Origin: Sporothrix humicola
Lineage: Eukaryota > Ascomycota > Sordariomycetes > Ophiostomatales > Ophiostomataceae
Direction of reading: 5' to 3'
Assembly: GCA_021396245.1 (NCBI GenBank)
Contig: WNYE01000067.1
Span: 62,001-126,000 of the forward strand
Length of the DNA: 64,000 nt
Shown here: positions 33,057-43,244 of the stretch, one piece after another
How positions within the stretch are numbered: position 1 is the first letter of the stretch
How the letters are laid out: each line of letters starts with the position of its first letter
Program-made: the position numbers and the translations under genes
The notes under the pieces: model-generated
The model's database searches: none
Seen by the model: the letters and a program-made list of their open reading frames with translations, nothing else
What the model was told of the DNA's origin: nothing

Positions 33057-33402
33057 GAAGGACACAGAAGACAGCCGGCATCGGCATGAGGCTTGCATTG
33101 AACCGGATAGAGCAGACGGGTTTTACGAGCCGACGGTAAATGTAGTTGTTCATCCGGACAGTGTCTGCACTCTTTTGAATATTGCATATTACGGGTGAAT
33201 TTTCTGGCTGGAGATAGAAGGCATTTGAAGTAAAATACAAAAAACTAATCAATTAATGGGTATCGTCTATCTGCATAGTTGTGTTGTTCGTGTATCTGTT
33301 TCATAAATTCGTGTATAAACATACCCCAGCCAGTTGTGTGACAAATCTGACAAACAAAAAAAGGCAGGCAATGCAATGACAATGGAAAACAAAAGAAATA
33401 TG

Positions 33403-33421
33403 AAAAAAAAAAAAAAAAAAA
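33403..33421 (+). repeat. Poly(A) tract, 19 nt
   Basis: Homopolymer run close to the 3' end of the LOV gene. On the coding strand it reads poly(T). Confidence 0.9.
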
Positions 33422-33499
33422 TGAGAGGAAGAAAATGGGAGGAAAACAAAAGAAGAAGAAGAAGAATACTGGGCATTTGCCTGCACAGTTCACTCTTTA

Positions 33500-34182
33500 T
33501 TAGTCCATGGCACTCTTATCACAGAGAAAGCCCACGGAGTAGCGATGCCGCCTTGAATGCCGTTTCCTGTCAGCGAGGCCGTTCTGCTCGCCACTGCCGT
33601 CTTCGTCCCAGTAGATGGGAACCACAGACAGGTAGTTGACAAACGGCGTGCCGTCTTTGCGGAAATTGGTCACCTCGACCTGCACTTCGCGGCTGTGCTT
33701 GACAGACTGGTGCAATGTCTGGCGGACGCGTGGCTGGACGTAGGGGCTCGGCGCTGTTGGAGAAGTGGCGTGTTCGAGGTGGACTTGGCCGGGCCACTGC
33801 AAGAAGCGGCAGTTTCTCCCGAGGACTTCGTCGAGGGTATAGCCGGTGAGGGTGAGGAACGAGTTGGAGGCGTAGACGATGGGAGTGTCTGGCAAAAACA
33901 AGTCGCAGAGGACGATCGGACAGGAGGCGTCGACGGGGCCGAGATCAATGGTCGGATGAGGGCGTGTTGCGACGCAGTACTGAGCTGTTAGAAATGAAAT
34001 GCGTTTCATAAGCGGATGTCTTCTCGACTCACTAAAATCTTCATTACATCAAATCCGCTCGGACAGTACATGCCCGGGAAGAAGAACAGGTTCGTGTCGT
34101 AGACGGCATCGCTTGCGTGCTCGACGACATCCTGGGCGGTTGGCCCAAGGTCGAATGCCGTAGGCATCAAGGCCGTGACCAT
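33500..34182 (-). CDS. vvd: VIVID/ENVOY-type LOV blue-light photoreceptor
   Basis: Small flavin-binding PAS/LOV protein that dampens White Collar signalling (photoadaptation). Exons 34033-34182 and 33500-33979 give a 209-aa core; the intron has a GTGAGT donor, TTCTAAC branch and CTCAG acceptor. The N-cap contains MYCPSGFDVMKIL. The LOV core has LGPVDASCPIVLCD, IVYASNSFLTLTGY and the photo-adduct motif GRNCRFLQ (Cys about residue 107, close to VVD Cys108). REVQVEVTNFRKDG, FVNYLSVVPI and RYSVGFLCD follow. Two inserts occur: after CRFLQWPG and, Arg/His-rich, before RYSVGF. The frame stays open upstream of the ATG at 34182 through a Thr/Ser repeat to about 34566, and perhaps to a first exon at 34843-34860. 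The true N-terminus is therefore probably longer. Confidence 0.88.
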
Positions 34183-34231
34183 ATTGCCAGGTGTCGTGTG
34201 TGAGGCGGATGTGGTGATACTTGTGTTTATC

Positions 34232-34262
<31 letters not shown>

Positions 34263-34512
34263 ATGTTGTTGATGTTGTTGATGTTGTTGATGTTGTTGAT
34301 GTTGTTGATGTTGTTGATGTTGTTGNNNNNNNNNNNNNNNNNNNNNNNNNNNNNNNNNNNNNNNNNNNNNNNNNNNNNNNNNNNNNNNNNNNNNNNNNNN
34401 NNNNNNNNNNNNNNNNNNNNNNNGTTGTTGATGTTGTTGATGTTGTTGATGTTGTTGATGTTGTTGATGTTGTTGATGTTGTTGATGTTGTTGATGTTGT
34501 CGTCGATGTCGC
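34232..34512 (-). repeat. 9-bp (GTTGTTGAT) tandem repeat interrupted by an assembly gap
   Basis: On the plus strand the unit GTTGTTGAT repeats on both sides of 98 N (34326-34423). In the frame of the LOV protein on the minus strand each unit reads as Thr and Ser codons (ACA/TCA), giving a T-S-T tandem with no stop. The gap size is an assembler estimate, so the copy number is unknown. Confidence 0.95.
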
Positions 34513-34842
34513 CGATGTCGTCGAAATGTAGTCTTCCGATGATGTAAATATTGGACCCTGATCGGACTATTGGCGATTGATAACCGTGTAAGTGACGAGA
34601 CCAAATCGCGAATGTGTCGGGTTGCTTCGATGAGGTATATGTGGTTCAAAAAAGAAAGAGGAAAAATGAAGGCCGAAAATGGCAAAATGGTTTGAAAATG
34701 ATGAAAATGTGTTCCTTTTTCGTTCTTGTGATTTTTCTCTTCTCCCTTTCTCTTTTTTTCTCATTCCATGACCCTTCTCCGTGGCCCCAATGCAGGTTGA
34801 ATCTCGATGTAGAAATCTGCTTTAATAAAAAAGTGGGCGTAC

Positions 34843-34860
34843 CGGGATTGGCACATCCAT
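34843..34860 (-). CDS. vvd: Possible first coding exon of the LOV gene (alternative model)
   Basis: ATG at 34860 followed by five codons and a GTACGC donor. It would join in phase 0 to an acceptor CAATAG at 34567, where the open frame runs into the Thr/Ser repeat. A TATATAAG on the minus strand at about 35029-35022 lies about 165 bp upstream, fitting spacing seen elsewhere in the window. The implied 276-nt intron is long for this genome and lacks a strong branch site. Confidence 0.3.
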
Positions 34861-34982
34861 TGCCGTTGTAGGTCGGTTGGGCGTCCTCTGGTTTTTGGGG
34901 GACAAAACAGTTTGCCTGATCCGTGTTTCTGTCTAGTTATAATGGTTAATTATAGTCAGAACGGTCAAACGGATAAATTTTC

Positions 34983-35005
34983 AAAAAAAAAAAAAAAAAA
35001 AAAAA
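34983..35005 (+). repeat. Poly(A) tract, 23 nt
   Basis: Homopolymer run just downstream (in minus-strand transcription sense) of the TATATAAG element. Confidence 0.9.
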
Positions 35006-35029
35006 GACCAAAGAAAACGCTTATATATT

Positions 35030-37473
35030 TTGCGTGACTCGGCGGCCTATTTTTTGGGTAGACTGCAGGCGCCCGTTTCAGTAGGTACCTGGATCCTGAT
35101 TCTGAATTTCGATCCAGAAAGCCGGGCAGGCAGAGAGGCGATCGTCGATGACGCTTCTCTGCGATTTGGGGGCTACTGGGCTGCACCTGTGCTGACTTGA
35201 TAAACGGGCTAAGAAATAAACACACCTTTTTGGACTTTTTGGGGTCTGTGTAATGAGCGGTTTTATATGCTTGGTGGATAGTTTGTTTTGCTTTCTTCCA
35301 TACAATCTTTTGAATATTTACAATTGCCTTCATGAAGTGGCGTCCAGTCTATTTGTATTCGAAATCATGACAAGAGAAATGATGCTGCTATTACCAAACG
35401 CCCCGTCTGATTTTGAATATCTGACCGGTCCATCCTCCTTCAAAGTTCTCTTCACCTCTCCGTTTCTTGGAACGGACACGATTCTGCATATTTAAAAGTC
35501 CACAAGTACATCTCGAATACTGACGAACAGCTTTGGGCTGTCACAAAATTATGGAGCCTCGTATGCGGGCTCCAACCGGAGAATTTCTTTTTTTATATAT
35601 TTATTTTATTTTATGTTTTTGTTCTTTCTTCTTCTCTTACGGCATGACAATGTGCAAATCAACGGATCCGTTTCTGCGCCCTGTCGCTCAACCCCGTCTG
35701 CTCACCCGTTTTTTGCTTGAAAGAGAGTCAGGCTTGACCGAAACAGGAAACCCATGGGACACCGACTGGATGCAGTCTGGACACATTCTCGACACATCAT
35801 GGACACGCTCTGGGCTAGTAGGATGCAGGGTCAGCCAAAGAACGCAAACACAGGCGCAGATCTAGCCGGAAATCCTGGACGAGGATGGAAAGCCGGGACA
35901 AGGGAACAAAAGCGTGCTGTTTGGCTGCTTCTGCAGCTGCCTCTGTGGGGAAAGAAGGAGAAACAGGGACCACAAAGAGCCACAGAATCACAGAACCACA
36001 AAAAAAGCACAGATGTCAGCCATGGACATCTGATCGAGGCAGACTTGTCAAGGTCGAGGAGATCGGGCTCTCTTGTGGTCGTCGGAATTCAATCACAAAG
36101 AAGACATGCAACGCCTGCAGAGAAGTGCAGATGGATGCAGACGAAGGCTAAGCGAGGGAGACTTGGTATGAGGAGTCCAACGGAAGACACGGAGATGAGC
36201 TGACGATGTGACGAAAGAGGCTGGAGCGAAAGAAACACCCGTGTGACATGATTGCACAGTCGGAGACAATATACGATCTTGTTGAAATCGGCAAGTGAGG
36301 CTTGATGAAGAGTCGTCTTACACTGCCGGTTATAGTTGTCGTCACAATATGGGCAAAATGGGGTTGAAACGAGCAAAAAATATGCCTAACTGAAGCAAAA
36401 GTACACAAAGAATGACCACAACGCTCGTAACATGGCAAATCACCACGGCAAAGTTGACTTTGGCACCTTGGGGTGATCAGCGAAATAGTCGAGAAGAGCC
36501 TTGTTTGTTAGTGATCTCTATTATCAAAGGCTTTACGAGGCCACAAATAGGACAGAATAGGCCTGTCCCTGTTTTGTGCCCCTAATTTGTCCGTCTGTTG
36601 TCCGCTTATTGATGGTCGTCGACTGGCGGTTGCGCTGTCTGATGCGTGTAATTCATCACGTGACTCCACCTAATATGCTCCTCTGATCGCAGCTAACAGT
36701 CAAAATCCGCGCGATCGAGAATGTCTTATAGATCGGGGCGATGTCCGCTTTGCAGCAACCCACGCACGATCGGCTGGCTCAGCATACAAAGCAGAGACAT
36801 CGAACAGCCCCGGATGGCTGACATGCAGGTTGTGATAATTAATATCAAAACAGGGCATCAATAACAGTGAAAATGAAGGAAGGCCACAAAAGCGACAAAC
36901 GAGCGCAGAGTAATCTGCAAGGATGGCCCCATCTGCCGGACCTTGATTTCACACCCGCGATGGGCCATTTCGGATTCAAAAACGATTCTCGTATAGGTAC
37001 GTGCTTCTTGTGTTTCCAGATGTTTTGACTGTGAACGGCGTCTATTCAGTCGATGAGCCGGTTTCGGTCGAAGTTGGGACGAGAGGAGAATGTGGCACAA
37101 AAGACGGCCACTTTCTCCCTATCAAGGCCTTATTGCTCGGTGCGACACGATAAGCACGCGAGACTGTCGTGAGATCGAAAAGTGTCCATTCAAAATGAAG
37201 TTTGGATTCTGACCATGATGGTCAAAGCTCGCGATTTCCTATATTGGCGATGTACGCCCAGTGACGTAGCTATCGGGGCTGATGTAACACTATATTCTTT
37301 AAAGCAGAAATCTCAGATCTGCATATTGGCATAATTCCCCGCAAGCGCCCCGCTAGCAACGAGCCCTAGGCACTGGCGTAAATGAGAACGCGCTCGACGC
37401 GTTTTCTTCACATCGCCACTGTTGACTGTACGGCGAGCCCCTCAATCGTCACAAACGACATCAGCCACCCACA
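35030..37473. other. Gene-free interval upstream of NSE2
   Basis: About 2.4 kb with no ORF of family character. Contains short A/T tracts and a GC-balanced stretch at 36600-37470 with the NSE2 promoter. No tRNA or repeat family is recognised. Confidence 0.5.
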
Positions 37474-38943
37474 ATGAATCGACGAGGACTGCTCGTGCAG
37501 CAGCCTGCACGCCGCAGCAGCGGGCCATCTGCGAATGGCAGATCCTCCTCATCTTCAGTCCCTCTAACGCGTCTCGCCCCCGACGACCTTCCAGAACACC
37601 AGACGCTTGAGCTGCCGTTGTCTGAGGCCTCTGTGCGCAAGATCACAGAGATCTCAAACCGCGCGGCGACCTTGCGCGTCTATGATAACCATCTCAAGAG
37701 ATCGGCTGAATTGCTGCGCGAAACTGTCGGCAATATGAACGAGACTTTGGCCGACCGCTCCGGACACCTCGAGGCGGCGGTGGAACGGCGACGTGAACGT
37801 GGCATCGACAAGCCACGCGACGGCGAGGAAGCGCTGGCCGAGTCTGTCGCCAGGCTCAAAGACAGCGTGGGCGGGCTCACGGCACAAGCCGAGCGGGGTG
37901 CGCGCAAAACAATCGATCTGCAAATGGAGCTCGAAGACGAGCGGCAGGCATTGACTGCCCTGGCATCACGATTGGATGAACGCCTGCGGGAGGACAAGCA
38001 GCGGCAACAAGAGAAGGATCAAGAGCGGGCGGAGCGGGCAGCAGGGCGCGCCAATGGGTCACAACGTCGGCGTCGGAAGCGGAGGAGGACCGAGGGTGAC
38101 CCGAAACGCGAAGGCGACGACGAAGAAGGCGATGACGGAGAAGAAGACGAAGAGGGGGATGATGAGGATGACGACGATGACGAAGATATCACAAACACCT
38201 ACCAGGGCCCGCCAGCGGCGAGTGCACGGCTCATCCTGACAGAAGAGCGCGCCATTCGGGCTGCAAGCTACGCCGAGATGAGCGCCCACCAAAAGTACGG
38301 CCTCAACAACGACTACATTGCTTTCAAGCAGATGCTGCACGTCAGCATGTACCCCGACGAGGATGTGCCGCTGCCTGACGCCTCGCGCTGGTTTGACGCA
38401 GCTGGCGAGCCCGTGCCCTACGGACCCAATGCAGGTGAGGGTGGAGGCAGCGGCCATATTAATTCTACAAACGATTCCAACGACTACGGCGACGACCTGG
38501 TCGTTCAGCGCGAAGTTATCAGCTTCTTGTGCCCGCTGTCCCTCGTCACCATGGTGGATCCCTACCGCAGCACTGTTTGCAAGCACACCTTTGAGCACGA
38601 CGCCATTATCGAGTACCTGCGGCCTGCCGGCGGTCCTCGCAACGCTGGAATGATCCCCAAAAAGTGTCCCCAAACTGGTTGCGACAAGGTCTACACGGCC
38701 GCTGATCTCGTGCCTGACACCGCCATGCGCCGCCGCATTCAGCAGGCTGCCAAGCGCGAGAGACGCCGCCAAGATGCCGCGACTGCCACGTCAGACGTCG
38801 AGGGAGACGACGGAAATGGGAATAACGACCCAGAACATGCCCAGGACGTCGACGATATCGTGGACAACAGCCAGTTGCGCCGTATGAACAGAGCCGAGAG
38901 TGAGCTCCGGACCGTCAAGCGCGAGCGCTTCAACCGGTCATAA
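37474..38943 (+). CDS. NSE2: SMC5/6 complex SUMO E3 ligase Nse2/Mms21
   Basis: SP-RING SUMO ligase subunit of the Smc5/6 complex, docking on the Smc5 coiled coil and acting in DNA repair and chromosome segregation. Single exon, 489 aa. The start MNRRGLLVQQPARRSSG has CACA-ATG context. Residues 55-190 are the helical Smc5-binding part (RVYDNHLKRSAELLRETVGNM, VARLKDSVGGL). A basic then very acidic linker follows (about residues 190-240, a run of Asp/Glu). The SP-RING lies at about residues 348-415: SFLCPLSLVTMVDPYRST, VCKHTFEHDAI, KKCPQTGCDKVY. These hold the Cys/His/Cys/Cys zinc ligands. The C-terminal tail is acidic and then basic. It is longer than the yeast protein mainly because of the linker and tails. 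Confidence 0.93.
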   Translation: MNRRGLLVQQPARRSSGPSANGRSSSSSVPLTRLAPDDLPEHQTLELPLSEASVRKITEISNRAATLRVYDNHLKRSAELLRETVGNMNETLADRSGHLEAAVERRRERGIDKPRDGEEALAESVARLKDSVGGLTAQAERGARKTIDLQMELEDERQALTALASRLDERLREDKQRQQEKDQERAERAAGRANGSQRRRRKRRRTEGDPKREGDDEEGDDGEEDEEGDDEDDDDDEDITNTYQGPPAASARLILTEERAIRAASYAEMSAHQKYGLNNDYIAFKQMLHVSMYPDEDVPLPDASRWFDAAGEPVPYGPNAGEGGGSGHINSTNDSNDYGDDLVVQREVISFLCPLSLVTMVDPYRSTVCKHTFEHDAIIEYLRPAGGPRNAGMIPKKCPQTGCDKVYTAADLVPDTAMRRRIQQAAKRERRRQDAATATSDVEGDDGNGNNDPEHAQDVDDIVDNSQLRRMNRAESELRTVKRERFNRS

Positions 38944-39578
38944 GACTAGATATGACGCGTGGATGTGATGTATAATTTTTATAGGATAAAAGCACAAGCA
39001 TGCCATATGGCTATCATAATGAGAAATGAATGAAAACAAAAAGAATACCTGGAAGATTGAACCCATCTGTAAAATACCTAAATACTAGCAAAATTATTTA
39101 TCAATTTGATAACATACTTAAAGTTCGACCTAAATTCTACATTGACGGTATATCTACATCGTAAATTGCACGAGTTTTTTTTCTTCTTTTTTTTCTGCTT
39201 ACGATGCTACGATGTGACGTATCAAGAAGGCACGAATAGAGCTTCAAGATCACCACACGCCGAAGCTCTTGATCACGCTAAAAGTGCTCAGCTGGGCAGG
39301 TGCTCCCCCGATAAGGCCCCGCAACACACCGATAAGGGCGCTAAATTGCTTGTAATTAACGGGCAGGTCCACCCCTACCAACCCGCCCGCACCTGCCCAC
39401 ATCTCCAATTTCTGGCCTTCCCAGCTCCAGCTGGTCAACATCGCCGGATTTCCGCCTCTGTTTTGGCTCTTCCGCCTCTTGTTTTCCTCCTCTTGCGACA
39501 CCCCTTTTCCACGCTCAACGAACAAGCGACCACACCCTTTGACCCCCGCGCCCGTTCGCGGCCCTCCCTACCCTCACA
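38944..39578. other. Intergenic between NSE2 and GEM1
   Basis: AT-rich 3' part, then the CT-rich GEM1 leader (39400-39578). No gene is seen. Confidence 0.5.
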
Positions 39579-41802
39579 ATGGCGCAAGAAGTCCGCATCT
39601 GCGTCTGCGGCGACGAGGGCACCGGCAAGTCCAGCCTGATCGCGTCGCTCGTCAAGGACGTCTTTATCACGAACAAGATCCAGGCCGTGCTGCCTCAGAT
39701 CACCATCCCGCCCAACATTGGCACCCCCGAGAATGTCACGACCACCATTGTCGACACGTCCGCCCGCCCGCAGGACCGTACAACCCTGCGCAAGGAGATC
39801 CGCAAGTGCAACGTCATCCTGCTCGTCTACGCCGACCACTACAGCTACGAACGTGTCGCCCTCTTCTGGATGCCCTACTTCCGCTCCCTCGGCGTTAATG
39901 TCCCCGTGGTCCTGTGTGCCAACAAGTCCGACCTGGCCGCTACCGCCACGGGGCCATCCGCCACAGCTCCAGCAACGCCATCTGCCGGAATAATGTCTTC
40001 GGGCGGAAACAGCCCCGGGAGCGACGACCAGTTGGCCCAGGTTCTCGAGGAGGAGATGGTTCCAGTCATGCAGGAGTTCCGTGAGATCGACTCGTGCATC
40101 CGTGCCAGTGCCCGCGAGCACCGCAATGTCAACGAGGTGTTCTTCCTGTGCCAAAAAGCCGTCACACACCCAATCGCCCCGCTCTTTGATTACAAAGAGG
40201 GCAATCTCAAGCCAGCCTGTGTTGCTGCTCTCCGTCGCATCTTTTATCTGTGTGACAAGGACCAGGACGGCTACCTCAACGATCGCGAGATGCACGCCTT
40301 TCAGGAGACAGCCTTCAATAAGGCACTGTCGCCCGAGGATCTGGCCAGTATCAAGCTGACTCTAGCAAAGGCAGCACGAGGTGGGGGTGCAGACGGTAGC
40401 GGCCGCGGTGACACTGTTTCAGGCTCTCGACGCGGCGGCGGTCCTGCACGGGGAACATCATCGACTGCTGCTACAGGCAGCCGCCCTGTTTCGAGCAACG
40501 GCAGTAGTAGTGCACCTGGCCGTAACGCGGCAGCTGCTTCGGCTTCAGCGTCTGCCTCTGACCTCGTCGACCGTGGCATCGATCTTGCTGGCTTCCTTCA
40601 GCTCAACCGCATCTACGCCGAAAAGGGCCGCCACGAGACAATATGGGTTATCCTGCGCAAGTTCCACTATACTGATAGCCTCAGTCTGGCGGACAGCTTC
40701 CTGCACCCTCGCTTTGACATTCCCGAGTCTGCTTCTGCCGAGCTCAGCCCTGCCGGCTATCGTTTCTTCATGGACCTGTTCTTGCTCTTCGACAAGGACA
40801 ATGACGGCGGTCTCAATGATGACGAACTGGCTGCTCTTTTCGCCCCAACCCCCGGTCTCCCTGCATCCTGGGTTGAAGCCGGCTTTCCTGCGTCAACTGT
40901 GCGCAACGAGGCCGGCCATATTACTCTGCAAGGTTGGCTGGCCCAATGGAGTATGACGACATTCCTCGAGCCCAAGACCACTCTCGAGTACCTGGCTTAC
41001 CTTGGCTTTGAGGCACCCGGTGCCAAGGGCCCTGCTGCCGGCCCCACGGCCGCATTCAAGATTACCAAGCCTCGCAAGCGTCGCCGGCGCCCAGGCCGTG
41101 TCGACCGCAACGTCGTGCTATGCTATATTGTCGGTGCACCTGGTGCCGGCAAGTCGTCGCTGCTCGATGCCTTTTTGGGTCGTCCCTTTGACCCATTACA
41201 CCGCCCTACTATCCGACCACGACGCGCCGTCAACAGTGTCGAGCTCGAGGGCGGCAAGCAGTGCTATCTGATTCTAGAAGAACTTGGTGAACTCGAACCG
41301 GCCGTTCTCGAAAACCAGGCCCGTCTTGACCAGTGTGATCTGCTGTGCTTTGCCTACGACTCATCCGATCCAGACTCGTTCAGTCACTTGGTCGACCTGC
41401 GCAACCGCAACGGCCATTTGCTCGACGAGCTTCCAGCCGTCTATGCTGCTCTCAAAGCTGATCGCGACAAGACAACCCAGCGCAGCGAGCAGCAGCCCGA
41501 CACTTACACGACTGCTCTGCGCATGAGCGCCCCGCTGCACGTCAGCGCCACTTGGGAGAGCATCAGCGAGCTGTTTGTGTCTCTGGCCGAAGCTGCCACC
41601 ACGCCCAGCCTGGCATTCCCCAAGAGCGAAGAGCCGGCCGCCGACCGCACGAGTCTCTACGTGGCCCTCGGTGCCGTCGCCTGCGCTGCTGCCGCGGCCT
41701 TTATTATGTATGTCGTCCGACAAACCAATAGCACGTGTCTTCTACCCTCCTCCATGTCCTAACCATGCCAACAGATGGCGAAGATCGACCAGTCAACCAT
41801 GA
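39579..41802 (+). CDS. GEM1: Mitochondrial Rho (Miro) GTPase Gem1
   Basis: Tail-anchored outer-mitochondrial-membrane GTPase controlling mitochondrial morphology and inheritance; part of or regulator of the ERMES contact site. Exons 39579-41707 and 41775-41802 give 718 aa. GTPase 1 has P-loop GDEGTGKSSLI (residues about 11-21) and NKSD. The EF hands are DKDQDGYLNDRE (about 227) and DKDNDGGLNDDE (about 405), and GTPase 2 has GAPGAGKSSLLDAFL (about 520). The tail anchor (VALGAVACAAAAAFII) is followed after splicing by WRRSTSQP. The intron (GTATGT donor, CCTAACC branch, CCAACAG acceptor) restores the basic WRR end typical of fungal Gem1. Unspliced, the frame ends at 41762 with a different tail. 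A Ser/Ala/Gly-rich insert (about residues 268-330) lies between EF hand 1 and its ligand-mimic region. Confidence 0.95.
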
Positions 41803-43244
41803 GGTCATTACCTTACCGTGCTTTTTCTTCTGTCACCAATTCCGCCCCCTCAAATCGCCTCTCCTCACCCGGATGCTTCTCCATGATACCCAGCTCCTTT
41901 GTCTTTTTTATTCCTGACGCAATCTTCACCTTCATGTAATTGTAAATTTTACCTCCCGGCATAATAGCACAACAGTAGCATCCGCTTTACAATATTCAAT
42001 TTAATACTTTTTCTTTGGTACGAGACGTTCCTGTGTAAGATTGTCAACGCTCGTGGAAGGAGCACATGGCGCCTGCAGGTGGTCCCTTCCTGGCGGAAAA
42101 CCGGCCAGTCCAAGCCTGCATTGCCATGTGTCTCCTGCCAAAAACCCTGAATCTGTGCTACCCCCTAGCTTGCATTTTGCGGGGATTGTTAAGAGGCAAG
42201 GGCCACCACAAGGCCAGGCTACAGGTGTGGGAAAGAGGGGAAGGCACGGCCCAGACAGCCAGCCACCCACCAAAAAGAACCAACAAGTCCCAATGATCAG
42301 TGAATGGCTGCCCCTGACTGGTCCGCGCATTCACTTTTTGTGGGGTAACGAACGACCCAACTCCTCACGCCTTGCCCTGTTCGACAGCGTCAGAAAGCCC
42401 GCACCTTCCCAAAAATCACCTATCCGCAGCGAGGCAGGCGTAACCCATGGGGATAATTCCTAACCAGCCGCCAACACGGACGGGGAAAGTAGCAACGAAC
42501 AGCGGAGGGGCTTTCCTTCCTCACCACTCTTCTTTCCTTTCTCCCTTCTCTTTCCCTCTTGTTACCAAATTATTCATTCCTCCCCATCGTGATCCCTTTA
42601 TTTTGGCTTCTTTTTGTCACGTCATTCTCCAGCATCACCACCTCCCCGCTGCCCCATTGGTTTTACCGACGACACCGGGTGATTGATAGCCTACGCCGCC
42701 TCTAAGCAAACGCCTATCAAAGGTCTCACCTGGGTGCGGAGACGTTTCGGCATCACCCACCGACGGGCGAATTGCAACCGAAAATCAATCGACAACAGAC
42801 GACTCGAACAGTCTCGGCGATACCTCGAGGTTACCGGATCGAAAAGCGACAGTAATTCCTCGTTTGTGTGACGAGACAGAGACTGCGGGACAGCCTTGCT
42901 GCAGTGCAGTATCCGACAAATCGGCCATTCCATATCAAAGTGTTCGCAATCGCCGACAATTAGTGGAAGCGAAATCGCAGTGATCTGCAGCGAGCCAACG
43001 ACGTCTGGACCACTTTCGAACAGACACAACACGCACAGCATACACAGACAGCCTTGGCTTTCGAAGAGGTTTGAGCGACGTTGTGTTTGGCCGTACTTGA
43101 ACCGTCTTACGAGGCAACTTCGACAGTCAGCCTCGCACGATAATCGTCTAAGAACCGACTTACTCGAGTCGACTACCCGAGACAAAATCGACAGCAACGA
43201 CAGTCTAACAGTCTACTGGGACCGACAGTGCCACAGTCGCAACC
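41803..43244 (+). other. Intergenic and long leader of creC
   Basis: 1.4 kb without a supported gene. The last 550 bp (42690-43244) are unlike other leaders here: GC-balanced with many CGACAG/TCGAC words rather than CT-rich. This is the likely creC promoter and 5' UTR. Confidence 0.45.

Larger units (their letters stand above)
32720..33499. other. Convergent 3' region between GH7 and LOV genes
   Basis: AT-rich, with poly(A) runs at 33035-33056 and 33403-33421. No gene is seen. Confidence 0.5.

Noticed and set aside
34175..34531. Val-Asp repeat frame on the plus strand over the 9-bp repeat
   Set aside because: Any frame is open through a stop-free 9-bp repeat. The minus-strand frame is the one continuous with a real protein.
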